From: Acestrorhynchus altus | Lineage: Eukaryota > Chordata > Actinopteri > Characiformes > Acestrorhynchidae | DNA length: 64,000 bases | Reading direction: 5' to 3' | NCBI GenBank assembly: GCA_034509495.1 | Contig: CM067503.1 | Span: forward strand, 12,147,658-12,211,657 | Part shown: piece after piece, positions 54,610 to 64,000 of the stretch | How positions within the stretch are numbered: the first letter of the stretch is position 1 | How the letters are laid out: each line of letters begins with the position of its first letter | Program-made: the position numbers and the translations under genes | Notes under the pieces: generated by a model | Database searches by the model: none | What the model was told of the DNA's origin: nothing | What the model saw: the letters and a program-made list of their open reading frames with translations, nothing else

Positions 54610-56465
54610 TTATCTTTATATCTATGCACAAATAGTTGTACTCAGAAGGAAGTGTCAGATTCCAAAGCTATTGGGAAGGAAGATAAAGGTTATCAGAAAC
54701 AAAAAAAAAAGAATAAATTAATATTTAGACACATTGATATTAGAAGTACATTGATAAGGGTGATATTAATTGAGTTGCACATACACAAGTACTGTCTCTC
54801 AGTTTGGTGTCAGGCTTCCATATTTGCTAACAAAACATCTCACAACCCAGTTCTCATGCAGCTTGAATACTCTCACTCAGTTCCTGCAGATTTTGTTGCC
54901 ACACAACTACAGACCTGGCCATGTGACTGGCAGTGGCACTGAGATCTGGAGATGGAATGCGGAGTATACGGATAAGTGCTGTCCTGTAGGAATAGTTCTG
55001 AAAAAGTAGGGCCACTGGTTGCAGGACCAAAGGTAATCTGGTATCTCGAGCTTGGTGCTGACTATGGTGCCTCCACACACACATTTGTTGGTCGTCTTCA
55101 CCAAGACATAGACTGCAAAGAGAGAGACGTGAACTGAAGGTGAAGTAAACATTAGCTAACTATTGGACGCAGGGAAGTGAAAAAGTATAGAGAGAAGTAG
55201 TGAAAAGGGTGAAGCCAGTTATGAACCCAGTCGTTTATAGACAAGGTGCTCATTGTCCGCTGCATTGAACTCATCCATGCAGTGAAACACACACACATAC
55301 ACACTAGTGAATTCACACACTAGGGGGCAGTGAACACACATTCCCATAGTGGTGGGCATCTGGGCATTCCTTTCCAGCAGTTGGGCAGGTAAGTGCCTTA
55401 CAAGAGACACTTCAGTCATGCCCTGACAGTTCAGGGATTCGAACTGGCAACCTTCCAATCGCAAGCCTGGTTCCCTAACCACCAGGCCAAGGTATTAAGA
55501 CCACTATAACCTTTTGAAGCAGTGCACATGAATAAGGGAATGAAAAATACTCATTGTTTTATAGATGAATGTGATCCAGTGGATTTTACTCAGAGGGGAC
55601 AAAGTTCCTGCATTTAACCAGTGAATCAAGAGAACAGCGGTGTGTCCCGAAGGAGGTTTTTTTGGTGGCATATCGAATTGCTGAATGATGAATGATGCGG
55701 AGCTTTTGAACATTCTGTAGATGATATCACCATAATCAGGCAGAGGAAGTATTGTTATTTGGACAAGCGTGCGTTTGGCTGTTAGGGCAAAATAAATAAA
55801 TTAAAAAACATTAAAAACATTAATTTGCTGTCCACCCTACTCTCTCTGGTGGTGATCTCAAAGGAAAGGGAGGGTTCCACACTCTTCCAACCAAACCACA
55901 TGACTTTGGTCTTGGCAGAGTTTCATGATAGATGCAGATTACGGAAAGCGTGTTGAACCTGGAGTAGACTGCCCCAAAGCTAGATAGTGTCATCAGCATA
56001 TTACATTAATAAATGAATTACACCATCATCCCAGTGTGATCTCTGAAGAGTGGGAGGAGCATACCAACGAGTGTTTAAATTTTTGATTGTCATTACACTA
56101 ACTGACCCCAGTAGATACGTCGACTAACCTAATGCTCTTCTGTCGTCTCTTTTACAGCTGTGGTGGTGCTTGCATTCGTGCTCTGCTGGCTGCCATTCCA
56201 TGTGGGGCGCTATCTCTTTTCCAAGTCATCAGAGATAAATTCCCCTCTCATCACTCAGATCAGTGAATACTGCAACCTGATCTCCTTTGTTCTCTTTTAT
56301 TTCAGCGCTGCAATAAATCCAATCCTTTACAACATAATGTCAAAGAAGTACAGGGTAGCTGCCTGCAGACTGTTCAGAGTGAGGCGCCCTCCTGAGCGCT
56401 CAGCCTCAATTGTTGTTAACGCAGAAAGCTTTGCAATGTGGTACGAATCCAGTGGAAGCACGTGA
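53312..56465 (+). CDS. ghsr: growth hormone secretagogue (ghrelin) receptor, two exons, 360 aa
   Basis: Class A GPCR for acyl-ghrelin, classically Gq-coupled, acting at the plasma membrane of pituitary, hypothalamic and other cells. Exon 1 is 53312-54086 (258 codons + 1 nt; TM1-TM5) and exon 2 is 56158-56465 (TM6-TM7 and tail). The joined frame is 360 aa. Seen: N-glycosylation sites N3 and N6 and one in ECL2; disulfide pair C110-C192; E118 in TM3 at the ligand-critical position; E134-R135-Y136; CWLPFHVGRY in TM6; NPILYN (312-317) in TM7; C-terminus WYESSGST, parallel to the mammalian WTESS ending. ECL2 (VGVEHENGTEPWETNEC) is short like the mammalian one, unlike the longer loop of some percomorph receptors. 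The ATG at 53312 is chosen over upstream in-frame non-ATG codons. The one-intron structure after TM5 is the GHSR family hallmark. The assignment to ghsra or ghsrb was not made. Confidence 0.97.
54549..54620. repeat. (TATC)n microsatellite in ghsr intron
   Basis: About 15 TCTA/TATC units, uninterrupted until 54608. Likely polymorphic. Confidence 0.93.
54625..55150 (-). mobile_element. Tc1-like transposon fossil, family A copy 3, in ghsr intron
   Basis: The end ATAGTTGTACTCAGAAGGAA-GTGTCAGATT matches the family-A terminus. The minus strand reads GTGAAGACGACCAACAAATG-TGTGTGGAGGCACCATAGTC and later CTGCAACCAGTGGCCCTACT, shared with 29670-29900. Frames are broken. Confidence 0.7.
55220..55495 (-). 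repeat. fish interspersed repeat with TTCGAACT box
   Basis: TTCGAACTGGCAACCTTCCA-ATCGCAAGCC and CTAACCACCAGGCCAAGG end the segment; AGGGGGCAGTGAACACACAT lies inside. Similar wording occurs at 30610-30780. The TTCGAACT resembles a tRNA B-box but no tRNA fold was found. Confidence 0.5.
56158..56465 (+). CDS. ghsr: ghsr exon 2 (TM6, TM7, C-terminal tail)
   Basis: 308 nt after TTTTACAG. It completes A259 and encodes VVVLAFVLCWLPFHVGRYLF, the ECL3 segment SKSSEINSPLITQISEYCNL, TM7 and helix 8 (KKYRVAACRLFRVRR), to the stop TGA at 56463-56465. Cys328 in helix 8 is a candidate palmitoylation site that mammalian GHSR lacks at that spot. Confidence 0.97.
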
Positions 56466-57404
56466 CAGAGGAGGGAGTGGGGGACATTGAACAGATAGCA
56501 GGACAGTCCGTGCCCTTAACTGACCCACTCACTGCCCATTACTGAAAGGCCTTTGAGCAAGGGTGTAAGCAAGGGATGTTACGCACTGAGGCGCCGTTGT
56601 GGACCGAGAGATGGACTGCTGACCTTAAACTCCCACCAGTTTTGTGTTGTTATTGGATGATAAGTTCTACTTGTCAGTCACACACACACCACAATGTTGT
56701 ACCTGCACTCAGACCCCTTTCCAACTGGTCACTTCATTCCTCTTCACATTTAGGCAGATGTTGTCCCTGCAAGTATAATGAGGCCTTAAGTCATCACAAA
56801 CGTACCTACGACCAGGTAACAGTGGTGTTGGACTGGACAAAATACTTTTACCAGTAAGAGGAATTTTTGTTTTTACGACTGTGTTGTAGCGGAGTGCACT
56901 TTGGGACTCTCTAAGTGCCATTTATTTTGGACATTATCATACACATAATGGTGTGTAACAAAAGGTTACGCTGTACTCTGGACAGCTCTGGACATTTTGT
57001 TTCAGAGAACATGTCTTATGATCTAGATTATGCAGTTTGGAACTATGTCACAGTGGAGCTCAGATTTACCTACAGTCGTGGTGAAAAACCAGGGGTCATA
57101 ATATTTATTTACTCTTCAATTCCACCAAAAAGCCTGCATGTCGTTTGTTAATTAGAGTAAATCAGCTCGGAAAACAGCTAAAACACCCAGTTTAAATGCC
57201 AAAGGAGCTTCCAGTGCATATTGACTGCTCTGTTCACAAGTACGCGCTCAACCTGCATACAGACTCTGACTGATCAGTGAGAGGGGGCGGGGATAATGAC
57301 ATCACTGAGCCTGATATTGGGCTTTCTCTCACACAGGAGGTGAAATTTCAGAATAAAGAATACATACATAAATAACAAAAATAATAATAAAGGACATTCA
57401 CATT

Positions 57405-57535
57405 GTTTGTTAACCCTGCAGTAGACTGGCACCCTATGCAGGGGGTATTCCTGCCTTGCGCCCAATGACTTCAGGTGGGGTCTGGATTAACTGTGACCCT
57501 ATTCAGGAAGAAGCAGATAAGATAATGACTGACAT
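57405..57535 (+). mobile_element. L2-type LINE 3' tail fragment (plus orientation)
   Basis: GTAGACTGGCACCCTATGCA-GGGGGTATTCCTGCCTTGCG-CCCAATGACTTCAG and GTGACCCTATTCAGGAAGAA match the widespread fish L2 3'-end consensus. Only about 130 bp is left. Confidence 0.6.
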
Positions 57536-58227
57536 TGTTTTTATTTGGACAACCCAGTCATTACACATAACTCATCAAATTTCTTGAATTTTCAACTGAA
57601 AAACATTCATTTCAAACAGGACTGTAGATGTAAAGTGGTTTTAGTCCTTATGAGCAAAAAATATATAATACTAATAATGAAAAGATTAACATGAAAAATG
57701 ACATCTCATATATATCATAAAAGATGACAAATTTGAGTAACTTAGGCTCTCCTGCAAATAATGTCTGATGTGTGACTGTCTCCTATTAATACTTTAAAAG
57801 TTATTTGGTGAATTAAAGTAGATCTAGATTTCTAAAAGGTAAACTCATAAAAAGAGGACATCCACCACAGTATCAGTGGGTCTCCTGCTCACAAAGCACA
57901 TTTAAAAAATGCAAGTGGAGACAAGCATCTAGAGGCAGGGCTTAGAGGCAGGGTAGAATAGAGCCAGTCAGAGGCTTCTCTGCTTCATACTGTTATGGCT
58001 GTTAAAGAGTAATTACACCCCAAGACCTATTTTTTTTCATTAACAGCTGAAATTTTTTGCTCTTAAAGAATAAAATACCAGCCCTGCTTACATTTCTAAC
58101 TTCTTTCCAAATGTCGAATAACATTTTTATATTGGTCAGTTCAGCATCCCTTGCGTCCAATTGTAGATGATGTTTCATCAAACTGTGGTACGATGACATC
58201 ACCTTATGTAAATCAGTCAACCAGCGT

Positions 58228-58385
58228 TACCATAACATCCATCCATTTTCTGTACCGCTTATTCCTGAATAGGGTCACAGGGGAGTCAACTCTGAGCGCA
58301 GGGGCAGGAAACAACCCTAGACAGGGCGCTAGTCCACCTTAGGGCTCTCTCACACTCACACTCACACACACACACACACACACGG
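58228..58385 (-). mobile_element. L2-type LINE 3' tail fragment (minus orientation) with CA run
   Basis: ACATCCATCCATTTTCTGTA-CCGCTTATTCCTGAATAGGG reads on the minus strand as the L2 3' end. It is followed by (CA)n at 58350-58383. Opposite in direction to the fragment at 57405. Confidence 0.6.
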
Positions 58386-60311
58386 CCACTTTAGAGTCAC
58401 CAATTCACCTACCACACATCACTTATTTTATCCAAATACCACAAGGGGTAGCAGTGTGAAAACAATTGTTGTTAAAAATATATATTTATGACAATGACTT
58501 CTGTAATCTGACCTGAATGGATTTTAAAAATACATTTTAGGCCAAAATTTAAAACTGCTGTAAAACCGATGAAGGTTTTAGATGCATTAAACGCATTAAG
58601 ACGTGGCTCCATTCACCTCCGTAATAGAGCATCACACACCTAACCAATGTAAACAACTTTATTTACATCTCAACCATTCAATTATGAAAACTTTTTGAAA
58701 AACCAAGTTCCCTTTAAAATTGTTGTAGAAATACACATTTCCCCTTGACATGTTAAGAGTGACGTGCTTGGAATTGAGCAAAACTGACTGAAATTCTTGC
58801 AGTTAAAGCTATATGCATCCTACACAAAAATGCCTTAAACCGTTTGAAATACTGGAAGACAAAGTTCGCACTGTAGATGTAATCGCTGTACATTGTACCC
58901 TGAGACGGGGAGAATACAATCGTGCTGGCTGATCAAACAGCTTAACCTTATGAAGGTCTGTATGAAATCTAATCACCGTCAGGACAAAAATGTGCATCTC
59001 TATAATGGCTTGAAATGTTTCTAGTTTAAAATGGAAAGCAGCGTAATATTTTCAGATCATTTCTGTTGGTCCAATCATGAAGTACCACATTGTAAGGGGT
59101 GAAGGGATAAAATGACAAAAATGGAGATCTGGTTTTGTCCTGACAGTGACATTTTAAATCTGTTGTTTCTCATGAAGTTATAGGTCGTGGCAAATATGTT
59201 GCTGTTGAAGATGTTTGTGTTTAAATTCTGCACTTAGTCTTAAGCGTTTGTTACAGAACTGCACTGGTGGCTTTAATGCTTGTAATCTGTTGTACGAGTA
59301 TGATACACTTCAGTTCACTAAAAGCCCATGTTTCGACATTTTACATATGCAAGCAAAAGTACACCAGGGGCTACATGAGCATTTTGTAGATGTTAAGCAC
59401 TTAATCAGCCAGAGTGTTAGCTTTTGAACTGTCTGAAAGAGACTTGATTTGTCTGAAATGGTAACTTCATTTTTTAATTTCAGTGTACTTTGTTTTAAGA
59501 TTTTAATCTTTTCACAACAAACAGTGTAAAAAGAGAAGCGCACTTTTAAACAGTGTAAAACAAACAAAAAGTGTTTTGATAGCAATGACAATCTTAATCT
59601 TGTCACTATATGGTTGCATTTGAAAGGTTTATACATTTAAAATGATGTTAAATTAAAAATAAGTTACAAAATAATGTTTTTTTAGGAAACTTAAACATGA
59701 CTTTTTTTGTGCCAATTTTAGAGCTCAGTTTTTGTTTAATTGCTCAATTATCACCTTTGGACACACCACGTTATGTTTTATGTTTTCCCCGATATGTTAG
59801 ATTCAACAAATAAACATTAATATTGTATATTAAAATGTGTAGATGTGTTCTAATAATCTGATCATTGTTTTCACTGAAAAAACTACATTTGTTCAAATTA
59901 ATGTTTTAAAATAGTGTGGCCATCAGAATCCAAAGCCAAAGTCAATCAGCAACACTGTTAGTCATATCAGAAAATTTTAAACATTTATTGTGTATAAATA
60001 TATTACATATATGCTACAGATACATAATCATCTTAAATACAAAGGGTAGTACTTCAAATCTATACATTAAACCGATATGGTAGGTTGTTGTTTTTTTTTT
60101 AATATAATGCCTATGATTTACAACAATAAATGTGACATGATTATGTTTGGAAATGGCAGTGTGGAATGATTCTCATGATGTGTCAACACAAACAGATGTG
60201 TTTATCTGCAGGGCAGCTGTTTCAGGACGCCCTAATGACTGGTAAGGCTTTGAGTCATGATGTCAGAAGATCCTTAAAGTGACAACCTGATGACTTTTAA
60301 CACATTTATTT

Positions 60312-60350
60312 AAAAACAAACAAACAAACAAACAAACAAACAAACAAATA
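60312..60350. repeat. (AAAC)n microsatellite
   Basis: About nine AAAC units ending in AAATAAAA. Inside the presumed fndc3b 3' UTR. Confidence 0.9.
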
Positions 60351-61469
60351 AAACGTTGGGGTTGTTTAGGTGAACGTTTTGAAATTAAAGTGTTCAAGCG
60401 TTTCCACTTCAAGTTTTACGTCTAGTATCAAGTTATGTCACGTCTCTCTTCAAAAAGCACACTGGAATGTATGTTGGATGTCCTCGTACGAAAGGCTCGA
60501 GGGCTGTGTCGATGTAAAACAAAACAAAACAAAAAAGCAAAAAAGAGGAAACGACAGTACAAATATATTCCATATGAGTGTTAACTTGCTGATTGGAGAA
60601 GAGAGATATAAGCTATTGGATTGTAGTAAGGTACAGATAGGAGCATTTCTTGAATTAAGGTGGACATACGTGTAAGTAAAAACGGCATATGCGCAATAAA
60701 ACATATCTGAAATGAAACAGGTTAATATTAAAAGATTACTGCTCTATATTTGGAAACAATTCATCATAACCGAAAAAAATAAAAGACATGCTACATGAGA
60801 AAATATTGAATATGACAGTTCGTTTGATTCTTAAAGAAATAAATAAATGAAAGATTGCACTGTGATTTGCATTATAAAGTACTGTATGCAATATATAGTA
60901 TAAATAAACCTAAACAAAACTGTTATACCTTGCTTTGCTCGCTAACTTTGGTTAAAGATAAGATTGAGCTAGTAAACATCTTTTTTTTTTCCATGTACTG
61001 CATAATGTAGTCTCAGCTAGAGAGAGGTTAGCGGGTAATTGAAATGGTGAGATCTGTATCGACTGAAAGGCAAGGGGGGGGGGGAAGCACAGGCACGCGC
61101 CACTGGCATTCTGAACAGTTTATCTGGTCCCCCCAGTCCCTGAGGTACATACATTCCAGACTTCACTTTACTGTGAGTTGCCAGCAGGCGAAGGATGTTG
61201 CTAGAAAGTTCTTTGGCCGTACAAATGTTTGCGTTTTGTATTTCTTGGACCCAAGGGTATGATTCCTTTTTGAGTTTAAATGGATTGGGAAGAGAGAGAG
61301 AGTGAGAGAATGAAAACATCAAAAAGGAGAGGAAGGTCTTGAGAAACACCCCCTAATCACCAAATTCAGACGAAGTTATGTGCAATTACTGCAGACATAT
61401 TCAGATAGCTTGTATAATTTCCATATAAAAGCACTGTCAGTAGAACGGGAACGGGCACTGGCTACGGGG

Positions 61470-61800
61470 GTCCAGCCCACAGTACTGGACTGTGAAGCAG
61501 TGGAACTACTTCAATTATCTGGGTTGTTGGCCTTCCAACCACATACCTTTGGGATGCGTTAGAGCAGCATCTGTGGTCCAGAACTGATCATCCAACATCA
61601 GTACCTGACCTCACTCTAAAGCTGTTTCAGCTCAAGGCAATCAAATCCTCATAGCAATGTTCCAAGACTACTGACAAACCTTTCCCAAAGAATTAAGGCT
61701 ATTACTGCAGCAAAGTGAGCACAACTCTCTCTTAATACTCTCAATTTTAAAAGAAACACTGAAAGGGTGGGTGTCCACAAACTTGTCCACAGTGTAAGTA
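61470..61800 (+). mobile_element. Tc1/mariner-like element fragment, family B
   Basis: AGTACTGGACTGTGAAGCAG-TGGAACTACTTC, then GGCAATCAAATCCTCATAGC and AGACTACTGACAAACCTTTC, ending GGGTGTCCACAAACTTGTCC-ACAGTGTAAG. Same module order as the other family-B copies. Confidence 0.65.
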
Positions 61801-62576
61801 AGGCAAGAACGTGTGAATGAGGAGAAAGGGGACAGTAAAGGTACGGGCCACTGAGTATCGGTAACTATGACATTAGTTGTTACGGAAATGCACTTGCGGG
61901 TACAATAAATACAATGGTCTACAAATTTAACATGAGACGAACCTCTCTTTTGTACCTGTATTTAATACACTTCTATTTTCTCTTTATATTGAATATCAAT
62001 AGCTCTATAGTTAGGAAAGGCTACTCGCTGTATTACTAGTGTAGTATTATCTACTACTGCAGCTTTAGTGTTGATGACCTCAAGCTAACTGCTACAGCAA
62101 ATCAGCAGCAGCAGCTGGGTCTCTCACAGAAAAATAAAAAAATACACATCTCGGCAAAGCTGATGTGTTAAAGCTGTATCACATAATAAACACTTTGTAA
62201 AAATACAAAAAAATACATATATTTTTTTTAACGCTGATATGAAACCTGTTCGGGGGCCTTGTAAAAAGTTCTTACGTAGAAATAAAAATATATAGGACCT
62301 AAAAACATATAAAAAATACTTTCATTTACCACTTTCACTGTAGCTGTAGATTAAAAAAATCTGTGCAACAAAGACACCAAAGTTTAAACATATATAAAGA
62401 GACAGACAAGAAAAAGCAGATGAACTGAAATGATAACAGCTGAGGGGCGGGCGGGGGAAGCCTGTCTGACTCATCTAAATCAAAATGCTGCTTTGATGTC
62501 CCTCAAGTTTTGCAGCCGTGTGTGTGTGTATGTACGTGTGTATGTGTGTGTACGTGTGCACCCCTGTCCACCAGCT

Positions 62577-62876
62577 TCAAATGAGGAGCTGGAGCAGGTA
62601 AGCGATGATGATGGAGATGGTGGCCACCCCGAGGACGATGAGGCTGGCAAACTGTTCGTCCGAAAGTGATTTTGGCGTGGACGTGCTGACGGAGCCCGGC
62701 TCCAGGGCCACAGCCGTATTGGTGCGGCGTGGGGAGAAGTGTGTGGAAGGGCTGAAGGGTCCACACAGCTCCTGCGAGGTGTCTGAGCAGCGCCGGCAGA
62801 CGTAGACCCTCAGGCGGTAGTCGTTGTTCCACTGCAGGCTGAACAGCTGAAAGGTGGTGTCCTCTCCCTTGTATAC
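62577..62876 (-). CDS. fndc3b: fibronectin type III domain-containing 3B, last coding exon (99 residues + stop)
   Basis: FNDC3B is an ER-anchored multi-FN3 protein implicated in adipocyte differentiation and cell adhesion. The exon starts in phase 0 after CTGCTCCTCAG and encodes VYKGEDTTFQLFSLQWNNDY, RLRVYVCRRCSDTSQELCGP and FSPSTHFSP (the end of the last FN3 domain). A polar Ser/Thr linker follows, then SLSDEQFASLIVLGVATISI with IIAYLLQLLI as a hydrophobic C-terminal anchor, then TGA at 62579-62577. The DEQFA-IVLG-ATLSI pattern is typical of FNDC3 tails. Earlier exons lie beyond the right edge. Convergent with ghsr. Confidence 0.95.
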   Translation of the reverse strand, partial: VYKGEDTTFQLFSLQWNNDYRLRVYVCRRCSDTSQELCGPFSPSTHFSPRRTNTAVALEPGSVSTSTPKSLSDEQFASLIVLGVATISIIIAYLLQLLI

Positions 62877-64000
62877 CTGAGGAGCAGATTAGAGAAGAGA
62901 ATGAAACGTTAGCTATTAAAGGACAGTGCAGAAAAGCAGGACATTATATGGTGCCTTGTGAAAGTGTTGTTTTGCTACCTCACAACCTGGAATTAAAATG
63001 GATTATATGAAGGTCATCATTTCATTTACAGAAGCGAAGATCAAATAGGACAAAATAACAGAAAACTTCAGTGTGCAGAACTATTTACCCGCCTAAAGTC
63101 AGGACTCTGTAGAGCCCCCTTTTGCAGCAACTGCAGTCTCTCTGAGCTTGCCACTTCTTGCCACTGGGATCTTTGCCAAATTCTCAAAGCAAAACTGCTC
63201 CAGCTCTTTCAATTTAGATGGTTTCCACTGGTGAACAGCAATCTTCAAGTCTGACAACAGATTTTCAACTGGATGAAGGTCTGGGCTTTGACTAGACCAT
63301 TCCAGTACATTTTCACATTTCCTCTTAAACCACTCGAGTGCTGCTTTAGCAGTATGCTTTGGGTCATTGTCCAGTTGGAAGGTGAACCACGTACCAGGCT
63401 CAAATCAGGTCCAAACAGACCAAAACAGGTTTTGCTCAAGAATATCTGTGTATTTAGCCCCATCCATCTTCCCCTCAACTCTGACCAGTTTCCAGTCCCT
63501 GCTGCTGAAAAACACCCCACAGCATGATGCTGCCTCCACCATGTTTCTCTGATGGTGTTCTAGGGGTGATGAGATGTGTTGGCTTTACCCCAGATATAGT
63601 ATTTTCCTTAGAGGACGAAAAGATACATTTTGGTCTCATCTGACCAGAGCGCCTTTCTCCACACATTTGGAGAGTCTCCCATGTGCCTTTTGGCATAATG
63701 AAAACGAGCCTTCCTATATTCGTCTGTAAGTAAAGGCCACTTTTTCTGGCCACTCTAGGGGGTGTACGGCTTATTGTAGTCATATGGACAGATAGTTTTT
63801 AATAACCCAACCCTAACTTATACTTCTTAACAACATTGTCCTGCTTAATGGTGTTGCACCCTCTGGGGCCTATCAGAAAAGATGTGTACATACTGACAGA
63901 CCATGTGACACACTGCACACAGGTGGACTTCATTTCACTAAGCATGTGACTTCTGAAGATAATTGGTGGCACCAGAACTATAATGGTGCTCCATCCAGTA
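62877..64000 (-). other. fndc3b: fndc3b intron to window edge
   Basis: Intronic DNA largely occupied by a Tc1-like family-C element. No further fndc3b exon is seen. The last 20 bases (AATGGTGCTCCATCCAGTA) begin a family-B module. Confidence 0.75.
62945..63970 (-). mobile_element. Tc1-like transposon fossil, family C copy 2, in fndc3b intron
   Basis: Minus-strand transposase landmarks are clearer than in copy 1: RRSGQMRPKCIFSSSKENTI, KHGGGSIMLWGVF, LLKQHSSGLRGNVKMYWNGL and KAQTFIQLKI, spread over two frames (63245-63520 and 63475-63783). The plus-strand text CTACCTCACAACCTGGAATT-AAAATGGATTAT is shared word for word with 30841-30872. Both copies lost the catalytic continuity and are inactive. 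Confidence 0.8.

Larger units (their letters stand above)
54087..56157 (+). other. ghsr: ghsr intron
   Basis: 2071-bp intron, GTGAGA...TTTTACAG. Holds a T-run (54397-54414), a (TATC)n microsatellite (54549-54620), a Tc1-like relic (54625-55150) and a common fish repeat segment ending in TTCGAACTGGCAACCTTCCA (about 55220-55490). In-frame read-through adds GESVLLLLKHL and a stop at 54119-54121. Confidence 0.93.
56466..59830 (+). other. ghsr: ghsr 3' UTR and downstream region
   Basis: Candidate polyadenylation signals AATAAA at 57352-57357 and 59806-59811; the real one is unknown. Contains an L2-type 3' tail at 57405-57535 and the inverted sister tail at 58228-58345. The remainder shows no recognised feature. 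Confidence 0.4.
59840..62576 (-). other. fndc3b: probable fndc3b 3' UTR (minus strand) and downstream region
   Basis: The stretch downstream of the fndc3b stop on the minus strand. A minus-strand AATAAA (TTTATT at 59986-59991 on the plus strand) is one possible 3' end. It holds (AAAC)n at 60312-60350, a G11 run at about 61073-61083 and a family-B fragment at 61470-61800. Exact UTR limits are not visible. Confidence 0.4.

Noticed and set aside
55225..55495. possible tRNA because of TTCGAACT
   Set aside because: No acceptor stem, A box or cloverleaf could be built; the text matches a fish interspersed repeat.

Overview
The window looks like nuclear DNA of a ray-finned fish. It is AT-rich and intron-rich, full of CA/GT microsatellites, and littered with decayed Tc1/mariner-like elements, short palindromic elements, L2-type 3' tails and an RTE-clade LINE. 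The repeat mix resembles that of otophysan fishes (catfish, characins and relatives). That placement is an impression from repeat vocabulary, not a measurement.

Three conserved protein-coding genes can be read. (1) pld1, phospholipase D1, lies on the minus strand from the left edge to about 18.2 kb. Twenty consecutive coding exons were resolved by splice sites and reading phase; together they give about 795 uninterrupted codons, from the start codon through PX, PH, the first HKD motif and the loop to the start of the second catalytic half. The second HKD motif and C-terminus lie beyond the left edge. (2) ghsr, the ghrelin / growth hormone secretagogue receptor, lies on the plus strand (53312-56465). 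It has two coding exons and one 2.07-kb intron and encodes 360 aa. (3) fndc3b lies on the minus strand. Only its last coding exon (62577-62876, C-terminal FN3 end plus tail-anchor helix) is inside the window, and its upstream intron fills the right edge.

Region by region: 1-18.2 kb is pld1 coding exons and introns. 18.2-53.1 kb is a 35-kb gene-poor stretch holding repeats, a CpG-rich and pyrimidine-rich island at 44.4-45.2 kb (a candidate promoter or 5' non-coding exon, perhaps of pld1), and a roughly 1.25-kb, 39-bp minisatellite at 45.3-46.56 kb. 53.1-56.5 kb is ghsr. 56.5-62.6 kb holds the convergent 3' sides of ghsr and fndc3b. 62.9-64 kb is fndc3b intron with a Tc1-like relic.

The three genes do not form a pathway. 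They form a conserved vertebrate neighbourhood (human 3q26.31 holds PLD1, TMEM212, FNDC3B and GHSR). The ghsr-fndc3b pair appears inverted relative to pld1 compared with the human order. I found no prokaryote-like operon, CRISPR array or convincing new protein-coding system. The less ordinary items are the minisatellite, an imperfect 110-bp hairpin, a large palindromic element just upstream of ghsr, a composite Tc1-like element, and an intron read-through form of ghsr that would encode a truncated receptor.
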